Source: an uncultured Lachnospiraceae bacterium (GTDB lineage Bacteria > Bacillota > Clostridia > Lachnospirales > Lachnospiraceae). From it: 64,000 bases of DNA. This document shows, piece by piece, positions 29,200 to 36,814 of this stretch. Under the pieces are notes generated by a model that was given only the letters and a program-made list of their open reading frames with translations, was not told the DNA's origin and made no database searches. Location of the stretch: assembly GCA_902801515.1 (NCBI GenBank), contig CADCII010000011.1, positions 21,319-85,318 of the forward strand, in the 5' to 3' direction. The stretch's first letter is position 1. The number at the start of each line of letters is the position of its first letter. The translations under genes and the position numbers were made by a program.

Positions 29200-30924
29200 T
29201 CAGTCAGTCATCTGCTTTACATCTTCCAGGTAATCACTGACAAGCGACGGCGTTCCGTCTTCGACCTCCAGGATCGTATCCCCAAGGATGTCGTAAGCCT
29301 TCTCATTGATACTATCCGCAAAAACCGACAGCATCAGCTGTCTTTCGGATATGAATTCTTTCCAGGGTTTTCCTTCCAGAAGCAGCCTGAGGAATTCATT
29401 TTCATCAGCTGTGAAGACGGATGATTCTCCAGTCCGGGCAGAATCCCGCCCGATAGGCGTTGTCACTGCATAATTCTCACTTGTATTCAAAGGCACAGGG
29501 GGAATTGGTCTGGCATCATCCGAGCCCCTGGTCTCCGACTCAATATCAGCCGTCTCCGGCTGCTCAGGTATGGCACCAGCCATCTCCGGCGGTTTGGGCA
29601 TGGCGTCCCACAGCAGGTCCGACAATCCTCCGCTCTCCTGTGCATCCTCGGTCCCTTCCAGCAGCCTCTCCCTGGTGATATCCGCAGCTGCCCTGATCCC
29701 TGACAGTTTCTTCAGGTCGATCCGTATCTCAGGACGCATCCTGCGGGCTTTTTCTTCCATCCATCCCCTGATGACATCACTGATCAGGGCTGCAGTCTGC
29801 GGGTCTTTGCGCCGGTCCGGGAGCGCATTTTTATAATGAAATGATTTTCGCAGAAGTCTCTCGCATTCCCGTACAATTCCTGCAAGGTTTTGAATCTCAT
29901 CCGGATTCCTGTAAGAAGAATAACTGCAGCAGTACCAGGTTCCGTCAGTGTACTCATATGCGCGGACCGGGTCTACTTCATACCGGTATCCGTCCGGCTG
30001 CTCTGTGCGGAACGGAAGCCAGGAAAACATCGTGTGAGGTTTCTTTCTCACCGGTCCGAGAAGTCTCTCAAGGATTCCTTTTCCCTTCTGAGCCTTCTCC
30101 TTCGCGGAGATGATTCGGACAGTCCTGGCTATCACATGGCAGGCATCCTCCTCGATCATGGGCAGGAATCTGGATCCGTCGATCTGGTCGCCCGCAAGAG
30201 TGCGGACAGCGGCATACAGCGTATGATCATCAACAGTATCTGCATACGCCAGTCCCAGATCCGCGGCTTCCTTCTCCGGATCATCGATGCAGTAGGCAAG
30301 CGCGAGATCATGCCCAAGATTATGAGCTATGACAAAATCCCGCAGCACATGTTTCAGGGAAGCGTCTGCAAGCAGTGTATCTGACCCCCCTGCCGATGCC
30401 TGAAGATACAGCAGTCTGTCGAAGGCTTCCTGTGCGGAAGATACTCCGGCCAGGTTGATCAGTTCCGCAGCATAGAGCCGTGTAAAATCTCTTCCTCCTG
30501 CAGCTTTCTCCCCTGCGCGGATACGTGTTCTCCAGGCAAAATATCCCCTCAGTTCATCAGGCTGCATCTCCTGGTATGCCACAAATATATGCCGGACCGG
30601 TATGCCCCGCATGCGGTAGTCCTCTTCATAATCCGCCATGTATGCTGCCTGCTCCAGAAATGCTTCTGTTCTCTTCCGGTCATCTGTCTCGTAGGTTCGG
30701 GTCATCTCCAGAAGCTTTCTGAGTTTCTCCGGAAGACTGCCCGCGTTTACTGTGCCTTCCCGGGTGCCTCTTCGTCCGTAGAGTTCTTCTTCCGATATAA
30801 ATGTCCATGAAGAGCTGTTTGAGCGGTATCCCAGGGCACGGCTTCTGCGGTCGCGGTCAGAGGACCGGTCTCTGCGGCCGCTCCCTCTTCCCTGTATAGG
30901 CTCGTCATGATAGATCCCTGACAT
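29200..30924 (-). CDS. TerB N-terminal domain-containing protein
   Basis: A 574-residue cytoplasmic protein with no signal peptide. The ATG at 30924 has AGGAGAG about 8 nt upstream. Residues 1-35 are Arg/Ser/Asp-rich and probably disordered. From about 50 to 170 the sequence fits the TerB-N pattern: a REGTVNAGSLP turn, then YFAWRTRIRAGE (128-139), then a YAAELINLAG helix. The middle is helical, and the last 80 residues (FTADENEFLRLLLEG) resemble a TerB-C-like winged or helical domain, with a Pro/Glu-rich linker before it. TerB-type domains are linked to tellurite and stress systems and to predicted helicase partners in other genomes (family knowledge), but no such partner lies in this window. 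The molecular function is unknown. It precedes the TPR-giant pair on the same strand, separated by their promoter. Confidence 0.75.
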   Translation of the reverse strand: MSGIYHDEPIQGRGSGRRDRSSDRDRRSRALGYRSNSSSWTFISEEELYGRRGTREGTVNAGSLPEKLRKLLEMTRTYETDDRKRTEAFLEQAAYMADYEEDYRMRGIPVRHIFVAYQEMQPDELRGYFAWRTRIRAGEKAAGGRDFTRLYAAELINLAGVSSAQEAFDRLLYLQASAGGSDTLLADASLKHVLRDFVIAHNLGHDLALAYCIDDPEKEAADLGLAYADTVDDHTLYAAVRTLAGDQIDGSRFLPMIEEDACHVIARTVRIISAKEKAQKGKGILERLLGPVRKKPHTMFSWLPFRTEQPDGYRYEVDPVRAYEYTDGTWYCCSYSSYRNPDEIQNLAGIVRECERLLRKSFHYKNALPDRRKDPQTAALISDVIRGWMEEKARRMRPEIRIDLKKLSGIRAAADITRERLLEGTEDAQESGGLSDLLWDAMPKPPEMAGAIPEQPETADIESETRGSDDARPIPPVPLNTSENYAVTTPIGRDSARTGESSVFTADENEFLRLLLEGKPWKEFISERQLMLSVFADSINEKAYDILGDTILEVEDGTPSLVSDYLEDVKQMTD

Positions 30925-30976
30925 ACACTCTCTCCTGTCTTAAATATCCGCCGGATAGCTTATGTCTTAACTGATT

Positions 30977-31006
30977 ATTATACCAGATGATCCGTCTTCG
31001 TGTCTG
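30977..31006 (-). promoter_or_regulatory. Probable promoter of the TerB-N gene
   Basis: The minus strand shows CAGACA (31001-31006) and TATAAT (30977-30982) with an 18-nt gap, about 53 nt upstream of the ATG. It is divergent from the modA promoter and lies just beside the modA palindrome, so one bound protein could affect both. Confidence 0.5.
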
Positions 31007-31019
31007 CGCAACTCGTCAA

Positions 31020-31064
31020 AGCGAGTGTTTTTTACTTGACACTCGCTCGTGTTCATTTTATCAT
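31020..31064 (+). promoter_or_regulatory. modA promoter overlapped by a 9-bp palindrome
   Basis: TTGACA (31036-31041) and TATCAT (31059-31064) are 17 nt apart, a strong sigma-A promoter. A perfect inverted repeat, AGCGAGTGT (31020-31028) with ACACTCGCT (31039-31047), overlaps the -35 box, and a further ACTCG half-site is at 31011. This placement suits a repressor. The ModE-like product at the end of the operon is the obvious candidate, but the sequence does not match the E. coli ModE site, so that pairing is inference. Confidence 0.65.
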
Positions 31065-31119
31065 GACATTAGCATACTCATTCATATGGAAACATATTCA
31101 CAGTGTGGGAGGACTTATC

Positions 31120-32001
31120 ATGAAAAAACAGTTGGCTATCGTACTTGCAGCAGTTCTCGGCATGAGTTTTTCATCCTTTGCCTGTGCTGAGGAAGCTCCG
31201 GAACAGTTCCCGGATACTGAGATCATCGTATTCGCAGCAAAGAGTCTGAATACGGTTCTCGATCAGAGTATCATCCCGGCATACAATGAACTTCAGCCGA
31301 ACGTCACCGTCACTCCGAGTTACGACAGTTCAGGAACCCTGATGACTCAGATTGAAGAAGGAGCTGCATGTGATGTATTCTTCTCCGCGGCTCAGAAGCA
31401 GATGAATGAACTGGAGGAGAAAGAACTGGTCGTGGACGGCACCAGGGCCGATATCGTCAACAACCAGGTCTGCGTCGTAACTTACAAGGACAGCGGTACC
31501 AAAGTGACCGGACTTGAAGATATCGGAACGGCTTCCAGTTTTGCCCTTGCTGACGGCTCCGTTCCCGTCGGGAAATATACCCGCCAGGCATTTGTGAATG
31601 CAGGTATGATCGAGGCACCGGAAGACGGTGATGTCTCACAGATCACCACTCAGGAAGTCTCCGACGCGCTCGGCGGGATCGAGATCAATGAGTGCGCCAA
31701 TGTCGGTGCTGTCGCAGCCGCCGTGTCGGAAGGGGCAAATGAAGTCGGCACCACTTATTTCTCCGACACCTATGGGTTTGAGGATACCCTGATTATCATC
31801 GAGAAGGTCCCCTATGATCTGACAGGCGACGTCATCTATCCGGCAGCGCAGATCGTCAATCCTGAAGCAGATGAGACAGCGCAGGCTGCGGCCGCTGACT
31901 TTGCAGCATTCCTGACTACCGATACGGCCAAAGAGATCTTTGATTCCTACTACTTTGATACGAATCTAGGCAGAAATGAAGCCGAGACCGAAGCTGAGTA
32001 A
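31120..32001 (+). CDS. modA: Molybdate ABC transporter substrate-binding protein ModA
   Basis: The ATG at 31120 follows GGGAGG (31107-31112) by 7 nt and opens a signal peptide (MKKQLAIVLAAVLGMSF). The frame is open further upstream but that extension lacks a ribosome site. The 293-residue product has the class II molybdate/tungstate-binding pattern: EIIVFAAKSLNTVLDQ, then SYDSSGTLMTQIEEGAACDVFFSA, then GSVPVGKYTRQAF, and a C-terminal AADFAAFLTTDTAKEIF. These include the Ser residues that hold the oxyanion in ModA proteins. The cysteine at the export site (FACAEE) does not sit in a standard lipobox, so cleavage after ACA by signal peptidase I is as likely as lipidation. It is first in modABC, and a hairpin behind it can lower downstream expression relative to modA. 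Confidence 0.93.
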   Translation: MKKQLAIVLAAVLGMSFSSFACAEEAPEQFPDTEIIVFAAKSLNTVLDQSIIPAYNELQPNVTVTPSYDSSGTLMTQIEEGAACDVFFSAAQKQMNELEEKELVVDGTRADIVNNQVCVVTYKDSGTKVTGLEDIGTASSFALADGSVPVGKYTRQAFVNAGMIEAPEDGDVSQITTQEVSDALGGIEINECANVGAVAAAVSEGANEVGTTYFSDTYGFEDTLIIIEKVPYDLTGDVIYPAAQIVNPEADETAQAAAADFAAFLTTDTAKEIFDSYYFDTNLGRNEAETEAE

Positions 32002-32041
32002 GACCAGAGGACAGTTCTTTCTCTGTATGGTAAAATGAACA

Positions 32042-32076
32042 CAGCCTGCACTCCTGCGGGAATGCGGGCTGTTTTA
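32042..32076 (+). terminator. Hairpin/attenuator between modA and modB
   Basis: CAGCCTGCA (32042-32050) pairs with TGCGGGCTG (32063-32071), one G-U pair, followed by TTTTAT. As modB and modC follow without another clear promoter, partial termination would give more binding protein than permease, a usual ratio in ABC importers. Confidence 0.65.
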
Positions 32077-32104
32077 TACATTCTGGTTAAAAGGTACAGA
32101 TTCA

Positions 32105-32809
32105 ATGAATAGTTTTATGCAGTTTCTCTCCGGCCTGGACTGGAGCCCGTTGTTTATCTCCCTGAAAACAGGGATTGTCGCAACAGTGATCTCATTTTTC
32201 CTGGGAATCTTCGCCGCGAGGAAAGTGGTCAAAGCATCGCCCGGAGTGCGCGCGGCAGCGGACGGGATCCTGACTCTCCCCATGGTGCTCCCGCCCACTG
32301 TGGCAGGTTTCTTCCTGCTGCTGATCTTCTCCACAAGGCGTCCGCTGGGAAGTGCACTGTACAGCAATTTCGGCATCAAAGCGGTGCAGACCTGGCTGGG
32401 CTGTGTAATCGCGGCTACCGTCATTGCATTTCCGCTGATGTACCGCAACGCGCGTGCAGCCTTTGAGCAGATCGACGTGAATCTGGTCTATGCGGCAAGA
32501 ACGCTGGGAATGAGTGAGACCAGGATCTTCTGGAGAGTGATCATGCCGTGTTCGGGGCCGGGCATCGTATCCGGAACGATCCTGACATTCGCACGTGCCC
32601 TCGGAGAATACGGAGCCACCTCCATGCTGGCGGGGAATATTCCCGGAAAGACAGGGACCATATCCCAGAAGATCGCCATGGTCATCCAGAACGGGGACTA
32701 CGCCACAGCCGGATTCTGGGTGGCTGTGATTATGATCATTGCCTTCCTGATCATCCTTCTGATGAATCTGGTGACCGCCAGGCATATGAAAAACAAAGTA
32801 CGCTACTGA
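32105..32809 (+). CDS. modB: Molybdate ABC transporter permease ModB
   Basis: A 234-residue inner-membrane protein, the usual size for ModB, with five to six hydrophobic segments. The transmembrane-domain coupling (EAA) loop is visible as AARTLGMSETRIFWRVIMP, where ModC docks. Other family marks are LPMVLPPTVAGFFLLLIF and FARALGEYGATSMLAGN. The ATG at 32105 has AAAAGG about 10 nt upstream; a second in-frame ATG at 32117 is less likely. It lies 103 bp after modA, with a partial terminator between, and 23 bp before modC. Confidence 0.93.
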   Translation: MNSFMQFLSGLDWSPLFISLKTGIVATVISFFLGIFAARKVVKASPGVRAAADGILTLPMVLPPTVAGFFLLLIFSTRRPLGSALYSNFGIKAVQTWLGCVIAATVIAFPLMYRNARAAFEQIDVNLVYAARTLGMSETRIFWRVIMPCSGPGIVSGTILTFARALGEYGATSMLAGNIPGKTGTISQKIAMVIQNGDYATAGFWVAVIMIIAFLIILLMNLVTARHMKNKVRY

Positions 32810-32832
32810 TAACTGACTGTTAAGGGTACATT

Positions 32833-33552
32833 ATGGAACTTCAGGTTCATATTAAAAAGAGACTTGGTGAATTCTGCCTGGAGGCGAATCTGTCATCCGG
32901 CGACGGACTGCTCTCTCTGCTCGGCGCTTCGGGCTGCGGCAAGACGCTGACACTGAAATGCATCGCAGGGATCGAACGCCCTGATGAAGGCAGGATTATT
33001 CTGGGCAGCCGTGTGCTGTTTGACTCTGATCAGAAGATCAATCTTCCGCCGCAGAAGCGGCGTGTGGGATATATGTTCCAGGACTATGCCCTGTTTCCTC
33101 ATATGACAGTCCGCCAGAACATCCTGGCAGGCATGGGCAGGAAACCGGACCCCTCGCTGGCAGATCCCTTTCTGGAACGGTTCCGTATCGCGGATCTGGG
33201 CGAACGCCTGCCCCGTGAGCTCTCAGGCGGGCAGAAACAGCGCACCGCCATGGCAAGAATTGCAGCGCAGGATCCGGATGTGATCCTGCTGGACGAGCCG
33301 TTCGCCGCTCTGGATACCATGCTGAAATGGGAACTTGAAAATGAGATGCTCCAGATGCTCTCTGAAGAGAAGAAACCTGTCATCTTTGTCTCCCACGACC
33401 TTGACGAAGTCTACCGGATGGGCAGCAACGTCTGCATGATGAAAGAAGGCAGGACTGGTGCTATACTCAGCACAGAACAGTTTTTTGACGACCTGAAAAA
33501 GGGCACCAGCGAACTGATGCCCGGATGGAAAGTGATTCCGCCCGGGGAATAA
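32833..33552 (+). CDS. modC: Molybdate ABC transporter ATP-binding protein ModC
   Basis: The 239-residue ATPase powers ModB. Seen: Walker A GASGCGKT (31-38), Q-loop MFQDYALFP (81-89), signature LSGGQ (130-134), Walker B VILLDEP (150-156) and switch His188 (FVSHDLDEV). It is much shorter than E. coli ModC (about 350 residues): the C-terminal molybdate-binding MOP/TOBE regulatory domain is absent, so direct trans-inhibition by molybdate through this subunit is not expected. The start has AAGGG (32822-32826) 6 nt upstream. It is transcribed with modB. Confidence 0.92.
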   Translation: MELQVHIKKRLGEFCLEANLSSGDGLLSLLGASGCGKTLTLKCIAGIERPDEGRIILGSRVLFDSDQKINLPPQKRRVGYMFQDYALFPHMTVRQNILAGMGRKPDPSLADPFLERFRIADLGERLPRELSGGQKQRTAMARIAAQDPDVILLDEPFAALDTMLKWELENEMLQMLSEEKKPVIFVSHDLDEVYRMGSNVCMMKEGRTGAILSTEQFFDDLKKGTSELMPGWKVIPPGE

Positions 33553-33638
33553 ACCGGCTGCTGCGCCGGCTTACCTTACAGTCATTGATGGAAACTGCCG
33601 GTCAATCCGGCGGGAAGGGTTTTACAGGTTATATATTT

Positions 33639-33986
33639 ATGAACGAATTAGATCTGTCCGCAAAGATCCGGGTGACTCTTCTGAAAAGACACAGCGAGAA
33701 GTTCTACGGACCGGGCGTTCAGGACCTGCTGAGCGGAATCCGGGTACACGGCTCTGTGAAAGACGCCTGCGAAGCCATGGGCATGTCTTACTCAAAAGGA
33801 CGCAGGATCCTGAAACACGCAGAGTCAGCCCTTGGCTGCAAGCTGGTCGTAAGACAGCAGGGCGGAGCCACGGGCGGCAGCGCATTCCTTACGCCGGAGG
33901 CGGAAGATTTCATGAGACGCTATGAAGAACTTGCCGTTTCTGTTGATGAGTATGCCAGAGCCCGGCTGCACGAGATCTTTCCCTGA
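33639..33986 (+). CDS. ModE-like winged-helix molybdate-responsive regulator (DNA-binding part only)
   Basis: The ATG at 33639 gives 115 residues; an open extension upstream into modC lacks family similarity. The fold is the LysR/ModE-type winged helix: helix-turn-helix GSVKDACEAMGMSYSKGRRI (38-57), then a wing with GGATGGSAFLTPEAEDF (75-91), which matches the glycine-rich loop before LT in ModE. The molybdate-binding Mop domains of full ModE are missing, so effector sensing, if any, must differ. Its place 86 bp after modC suggests it regulates the operon, and the modA palindrome is a candidate target (inference). It is about the length of other stand-alone ModE N-terminal homologues. Confidence 0.82.
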   Translation: MNELDLSAKIRVTLLKRHSEKFYGPGVQDLLSGIRVHGSVKDACEAMGMSYSKGRRILKHAESALGCKLVVRQQGGATGGSAFLTPEAEDFMRRYEELAVSVDEYARARLHEIFP

Positions 33987-34022
33987 ACTTTCTCCTGATC
34001 TTTCTTACTTCGACTGTAAGAT

Positions 34023-34056
34023 GGGTCTGCTATAGCAAAACAAGCCTTTCTGACCC
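34023..34056. repeat. Dispersed copy of the GGGTC-N24-GACCC palindromic element
   Basis: GGGTC (34023-34027) and GACCC (34052-34056) are 29 nt apart start to start. The 24-nt interior begins TG and ends TCT. This is exactly the geometry and flanking bases of the seven hairpins at 61.15-61.56 kb. It sits alone between the ModE-like gene and its terminator. Confidence 0.7.
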
Positions 34057-34086
34057 GCGGCGCTGCCTAAATATATATAAACTGAT

Positions 34087-34134
34087 AACAGCCCGATCCT
34101 CTCAGTAGCATACCTGAGAATCCGGGCTGTTTTC
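34087..34134 (+). terminator. Terminator of the mod operon, possibly bidirectional
   Basis: AACAGCCCG (34087-34095) pairs with CGGGCTGTT (34123-34131), and an inner CTCAG/CTGAG stem extends it; TTT and more Ts follow on the plus strand. The convergent methyltransferase gene ends at 34144, so the same hairpin may also stop minus-strand transcripts. Confidence 0.8.
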
Positions 34135-34143
34135 ATTTACAGA

Positions 34144-35322
34144 TTATGAATTTCTTCTGGGAGGCTTCGGTCCCAGATACTGATAGAAATATGTTTTGAT
34201 CATACCGTTGTAGATCTTACGATTCTTGTCAGCCTTCCTGCCGATATACTTCTCTGCCTGGTCATAGGACGTGATGATGTATTCCGACCAGGAATCAAGC
34301 CTCTTGAACGCCTGTCCGATCTCTCTGTAGAGTCCGGGCAGTTCTTTTTTCTCTTCCAGGCGCTCGCCGTAGGGCGGGTTGGTTATGACAAATCCGTACT
34401 TCTTCGGATGGCTGAGTTCTGATACCGGTCTTCTCTGAAAATGAATCAGATGGTCGACTCCCGCGTTTCTGGCGTTCTCCCTGGCCGCTTTCACGACTTC
34501 GCCGTCTATGTCGTACCCCTGGATATCTGTCTCAATATCATCATCAATACGGCTGTTGGCGTCATCGATAACATCATACCAGTACTTCTTCGGAATCAGA
34601 TGTTCCCACTGCTCCGCAAGAAATTCCCGGTTCATCCCCGGGGCGATGTTTGCTGCAATCAGGGCCGCCTCAATCGGAAATGTGCCGGACCCGCAGAATG
34701 GATCTACCAGAATGCGGTCCTTCTTCCAGGGCGTCAGCATGATGAGTGCACTGGCAAGTGTCTCTGAGATAGGCGCCTTCGCAGTCAGCAGACGGTATCC
34801 TCTCTTGTGAAGAGAGACACCTGTCGTATCGATGCCGACCGTGACTTCATCCTTCATGATGGTGACTCTGAGAGGGAACTCGCACCCGGTCTCCGGGAAC
34901 TCGATCAGACGGTACTTCTGGCGCATCCGTTCCACCATCGCCTTTTTCATGATAGACTGGATATCTCTGGGAGAGAACAGTTTGCTCCTGACACTGGTTG
35001 CCTTGGCCACCCAGAACTTTGCGTCCCGCGGCAGATAGCGTTCCCACTCGATCGCCTTCGTCCCCTGGAACAGGTCCTCGAAGGTTTCCGCGTGAAATGA
35101 GCCTGCCTTCACCAGTACTCTCTCCGCGGTGCGCAGGAATACATTCGCATAGCAGACTGCCTGCCAGTCTCCCTCAAATGAGACTTTGCCGTCTTCCACC
35201 TGGCTGATCTCATAGCCCAGATCCTGGATTTCTCTCTTGAGAACACTCTCCAGACCGAAGTGGCACGGGCATATGAGTGTAAGCCTCTCGTTTAAAAAAG
35301 TAGTTGCTTTTTTATCTGTCAT
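34144..35322 (-). CDS. THUMP-domain class I RNA methyltransferase (RlmL/YpsC-like)
   Basis: The 392-residue protein starts with a ferredoxin-like/THUMP RNA-binding region (CPCHFGLESVLKREIQDLG; up to about 160). A Rossmann methyltransferase domain follows, with SAM motif I VDPFCGSGTFPIEAA (about 203-217) and catalytic motif IV NPPYGERL (about 314-321). This is the N2-guanine methyltransferase architecture of the RlmL N-half and B. subtilis YpsC, which modify 23S rRNA (family knowledge). The RlmK half of the E. coli fusion is absent, as usual in Firmicutes. The start has AAGAGG 10 nt upstream. Its promoter lies within a long palindrome. It diverges from the adenylate-forming ligase gene. Confidence 0.9.
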   Translation of the reverse strand: MTDKKATTFLNERLTLICPCHFGLESVLKREIQDLGYEISQVEDGKVSFEGDWQAVCYANVFLRTAERVLVKAGSFHAETFEDLFQGTKAIEWERYLPRDAKFWVAKATSVRSKLFSPRDIQSIMKKAMVERMRQKYRLIEFPETGCEFPLRVTIMKDEVTVGIDTTGVSLHKRGYRLLTAKAPISETLASALIMLTPWKKDRILVDPFCGSGTFPIEAALIAANIAPGMNREFLAEQWEHLIPKKYWYDVIDDANSRIDDDIETDIQGYDIDGEVVKAARENARNAGVDHLIHFQRRPVSELSHPKKYGFVITNPPYGERLEEKKELPGLYREIGQAFKRLDSWSEYIITSYDQAEKYIGRKADKNRKIYNGMIKTYFYQYLGPKPPRRNS

Positions 35323-35336
35323 ATACTATAATCCTC

Positions 35337-35373
35337 TTGTAAAAAATATTACCCTTAATGATATTTTTTACAA
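35337..35373 (-). promoter_or_regulatory. 13-bp palindrome spanning the methyltransferase promoter
   Basis: Perfect arms of 13 bp (35337-35349 and 35361-35373) flank an 11-nt spacer. On the minus strand they contain TTGTAA (35368-35373) and TAATAT (35346-35351), 16 nt apart. A -35/-10 pair is therefore embedded in the arms, and the ribosome site AAGAGG (35333-35338) abuts the inner end. An operator is the simplest reading. Confidence 0.55.
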
Positions 35374-35488
35374 CCCCTTATTAATTATTTATACTCCCCT
35401 TGAAAAGCCGGCAGCTCTACCGGGTGATTCTGATAATATACTGACGGAACTTGTTTAAATAACATATCATTGAAATCCGACATCTATC

Positions 35489-36790
35489 ATGACCAAATAC
35501 ACTAGTTTTCAGGAACTGAAAGACAGCTGGGGAAAACGCTCCGGCCCTGCCATTATCTATGCCGAAGGGGATGATAAGATCATCCTAACCTTCCACGATC
35601 TGTACGAAAAGATCAACGCTGCGCCATCCTGCTGTGAGGTTATCCGGACGGATCATTCCCCGCAGACCGTCATCCGCATATTTGCAGACGTTATAGGCGG
35701 GCATGATGTCATTCTGGTCGATGAGAATACTTCTGCCGATACTGTCAGGCAGATCAGCGATGTTTTCCTGCCGCTTCTTCCTGCGGGAGGCCGCCGTGAT
35801 GAAGGCAGCGAAGGCAGGATCCTCTTCTTTACATCCGGCACGACCAGCCGTTCACGTGCTGTCGTTCTCACAACCAAAGCCCTGCTTGCCAGCACATGGG
35901 GCGGTCAGTCCATGCTTCCCTGCTCAAGGAGCGATCTTCTGCTGAGCATCCTTCCTCTGTCCCATGTATATGGATTCGTATGCGGACTTCTGTGGGGACT
36001 GTGCTACAGTGCCAGGATTGCCCTGGGAAGAGGCGAACAGCATATAATCGATGACTGCCGGTATTACCATCCGACTATCCTTCCGGTTGTCCCTACCATG
36101 GCAGACCTGCTGCTCCGTATGGATGCCCTGAACAGGGAACTGAAAGTCGTACTGATCGGAGCAGCCGTCCCTTCGCAGGAGACCCTTCGGGCATTCCAGA
36201 TGCGCGGCATGCAGACCTATACAGGCTATGGCCTGACCGAGACCTCAAGCGGACTTGCGATCACGAAAGACCTCAGTGATCCGCTTGCTCTGTATATCTG
36301 CCCCGGGGCTGATCTGAAGATCGCCCCCGACGGAGAGATCATGGTGAAGACAGCGGCTCTGATGGCCGGGTACCTGGATCCGGAAAACGGCGTCGTACGT
36401 CTTCCGCTTACAGAAGACGGCTGGTTTCCGACAGGCGACCTTGGCCGTATCGATGAAAGAGGCGCACTGCGCATAACAGGACGCAAGAAGGATATACTGG
36501 TACTTCCCGATGGAAATAAAATATCCTGCCTTGAATATGAATCCTATCTGTCACAGGAGCTGGATACCGGAGAACTATGCGTAGTCCTTGCAGACGGACG
36601 CCCTGCTCTGCTGTACAGCAGCCGTATCATGCGCGCACAGGTAGAGAAGGCTGTCCATTCATTGAACCGCCACTATCCGCGCAGCCGCCAGATCGCGAAG
36701 CTCATACCACGTGAGGGAAAGCTTCCGCGTACCAGAACCGGCAAGATTATGCGATGGATGCTGGAAAATGAAGCAGCGCTTCCGAAATGA
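35489..36790 (+). CDS. Class I adenylate-forming enzyme (short acyl-CoA/aryl ligase-like)
   Basis: The 433 residues carry the AMP-binding core motifs: P-loop FFTSGTTSRSRAV (113-125), A5 YTGYGLTETSSG (about 247-258), the A7 TGDLGR aspartate, hinge ITGRKKDILVLPDGNK, and the A10 lysine in RTGKIMRWML near the C-terminus. These residues catalyse ATP-dependent adenylation of a carboxylate and then thioester formation in the ANL superfamily. It is about 70-120 residues shorter than typical acyl-CoA synthetases, mainly at the N-terminus. The substrate cannot be read from sequence. No carrier protein, thioesterase or polyketide gene lies nearby. No good ribosome site precedes 35489, so the exact start is uncertain. 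It is divergent from the methyltransferase and convergent with the serine acetyltransferase. Confidence 0.82.
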   Translation: MTKYTSFQELKDSWGKRSGPAIIYAEGDDKIILTFHDLYEKINAAPSCCEVIRTDHSPQTVIRIFADVIGGHDVILVDENTSADTVRQISDVFLPLLPAGGRRDEGSEGRILFFTSGTTSRSRAVVLTTKALLASTWGGQSMLPCSRSDLLLSILPLSHVYGFVCGLLWGLCYSARIALGRGEQHIIDDCRYYHPTILPVVPTMADLLLRMDALNRELKVVLIGAAVPSQETLRAFQMRGMQTYTGYGLTETSSGLAITKDLSDPLALYICPGADLKIAPDGEIMVKTAALMAGYLDPENGVVRLPLTEDGWFPTGDLGRIDERGALRITGRKKDILVLPDGNKISCLEYESYLSQELDTGELCVVLADGRPALLYSSRIMRAQVEKAVHSLNRHYPRSRQIAKLIPREGKLPRTRTGKIMRWMLENEAALPK

Positions 36791-36814
36791 TCCACGCTGA
36801 TGCAGTCAGACTGT

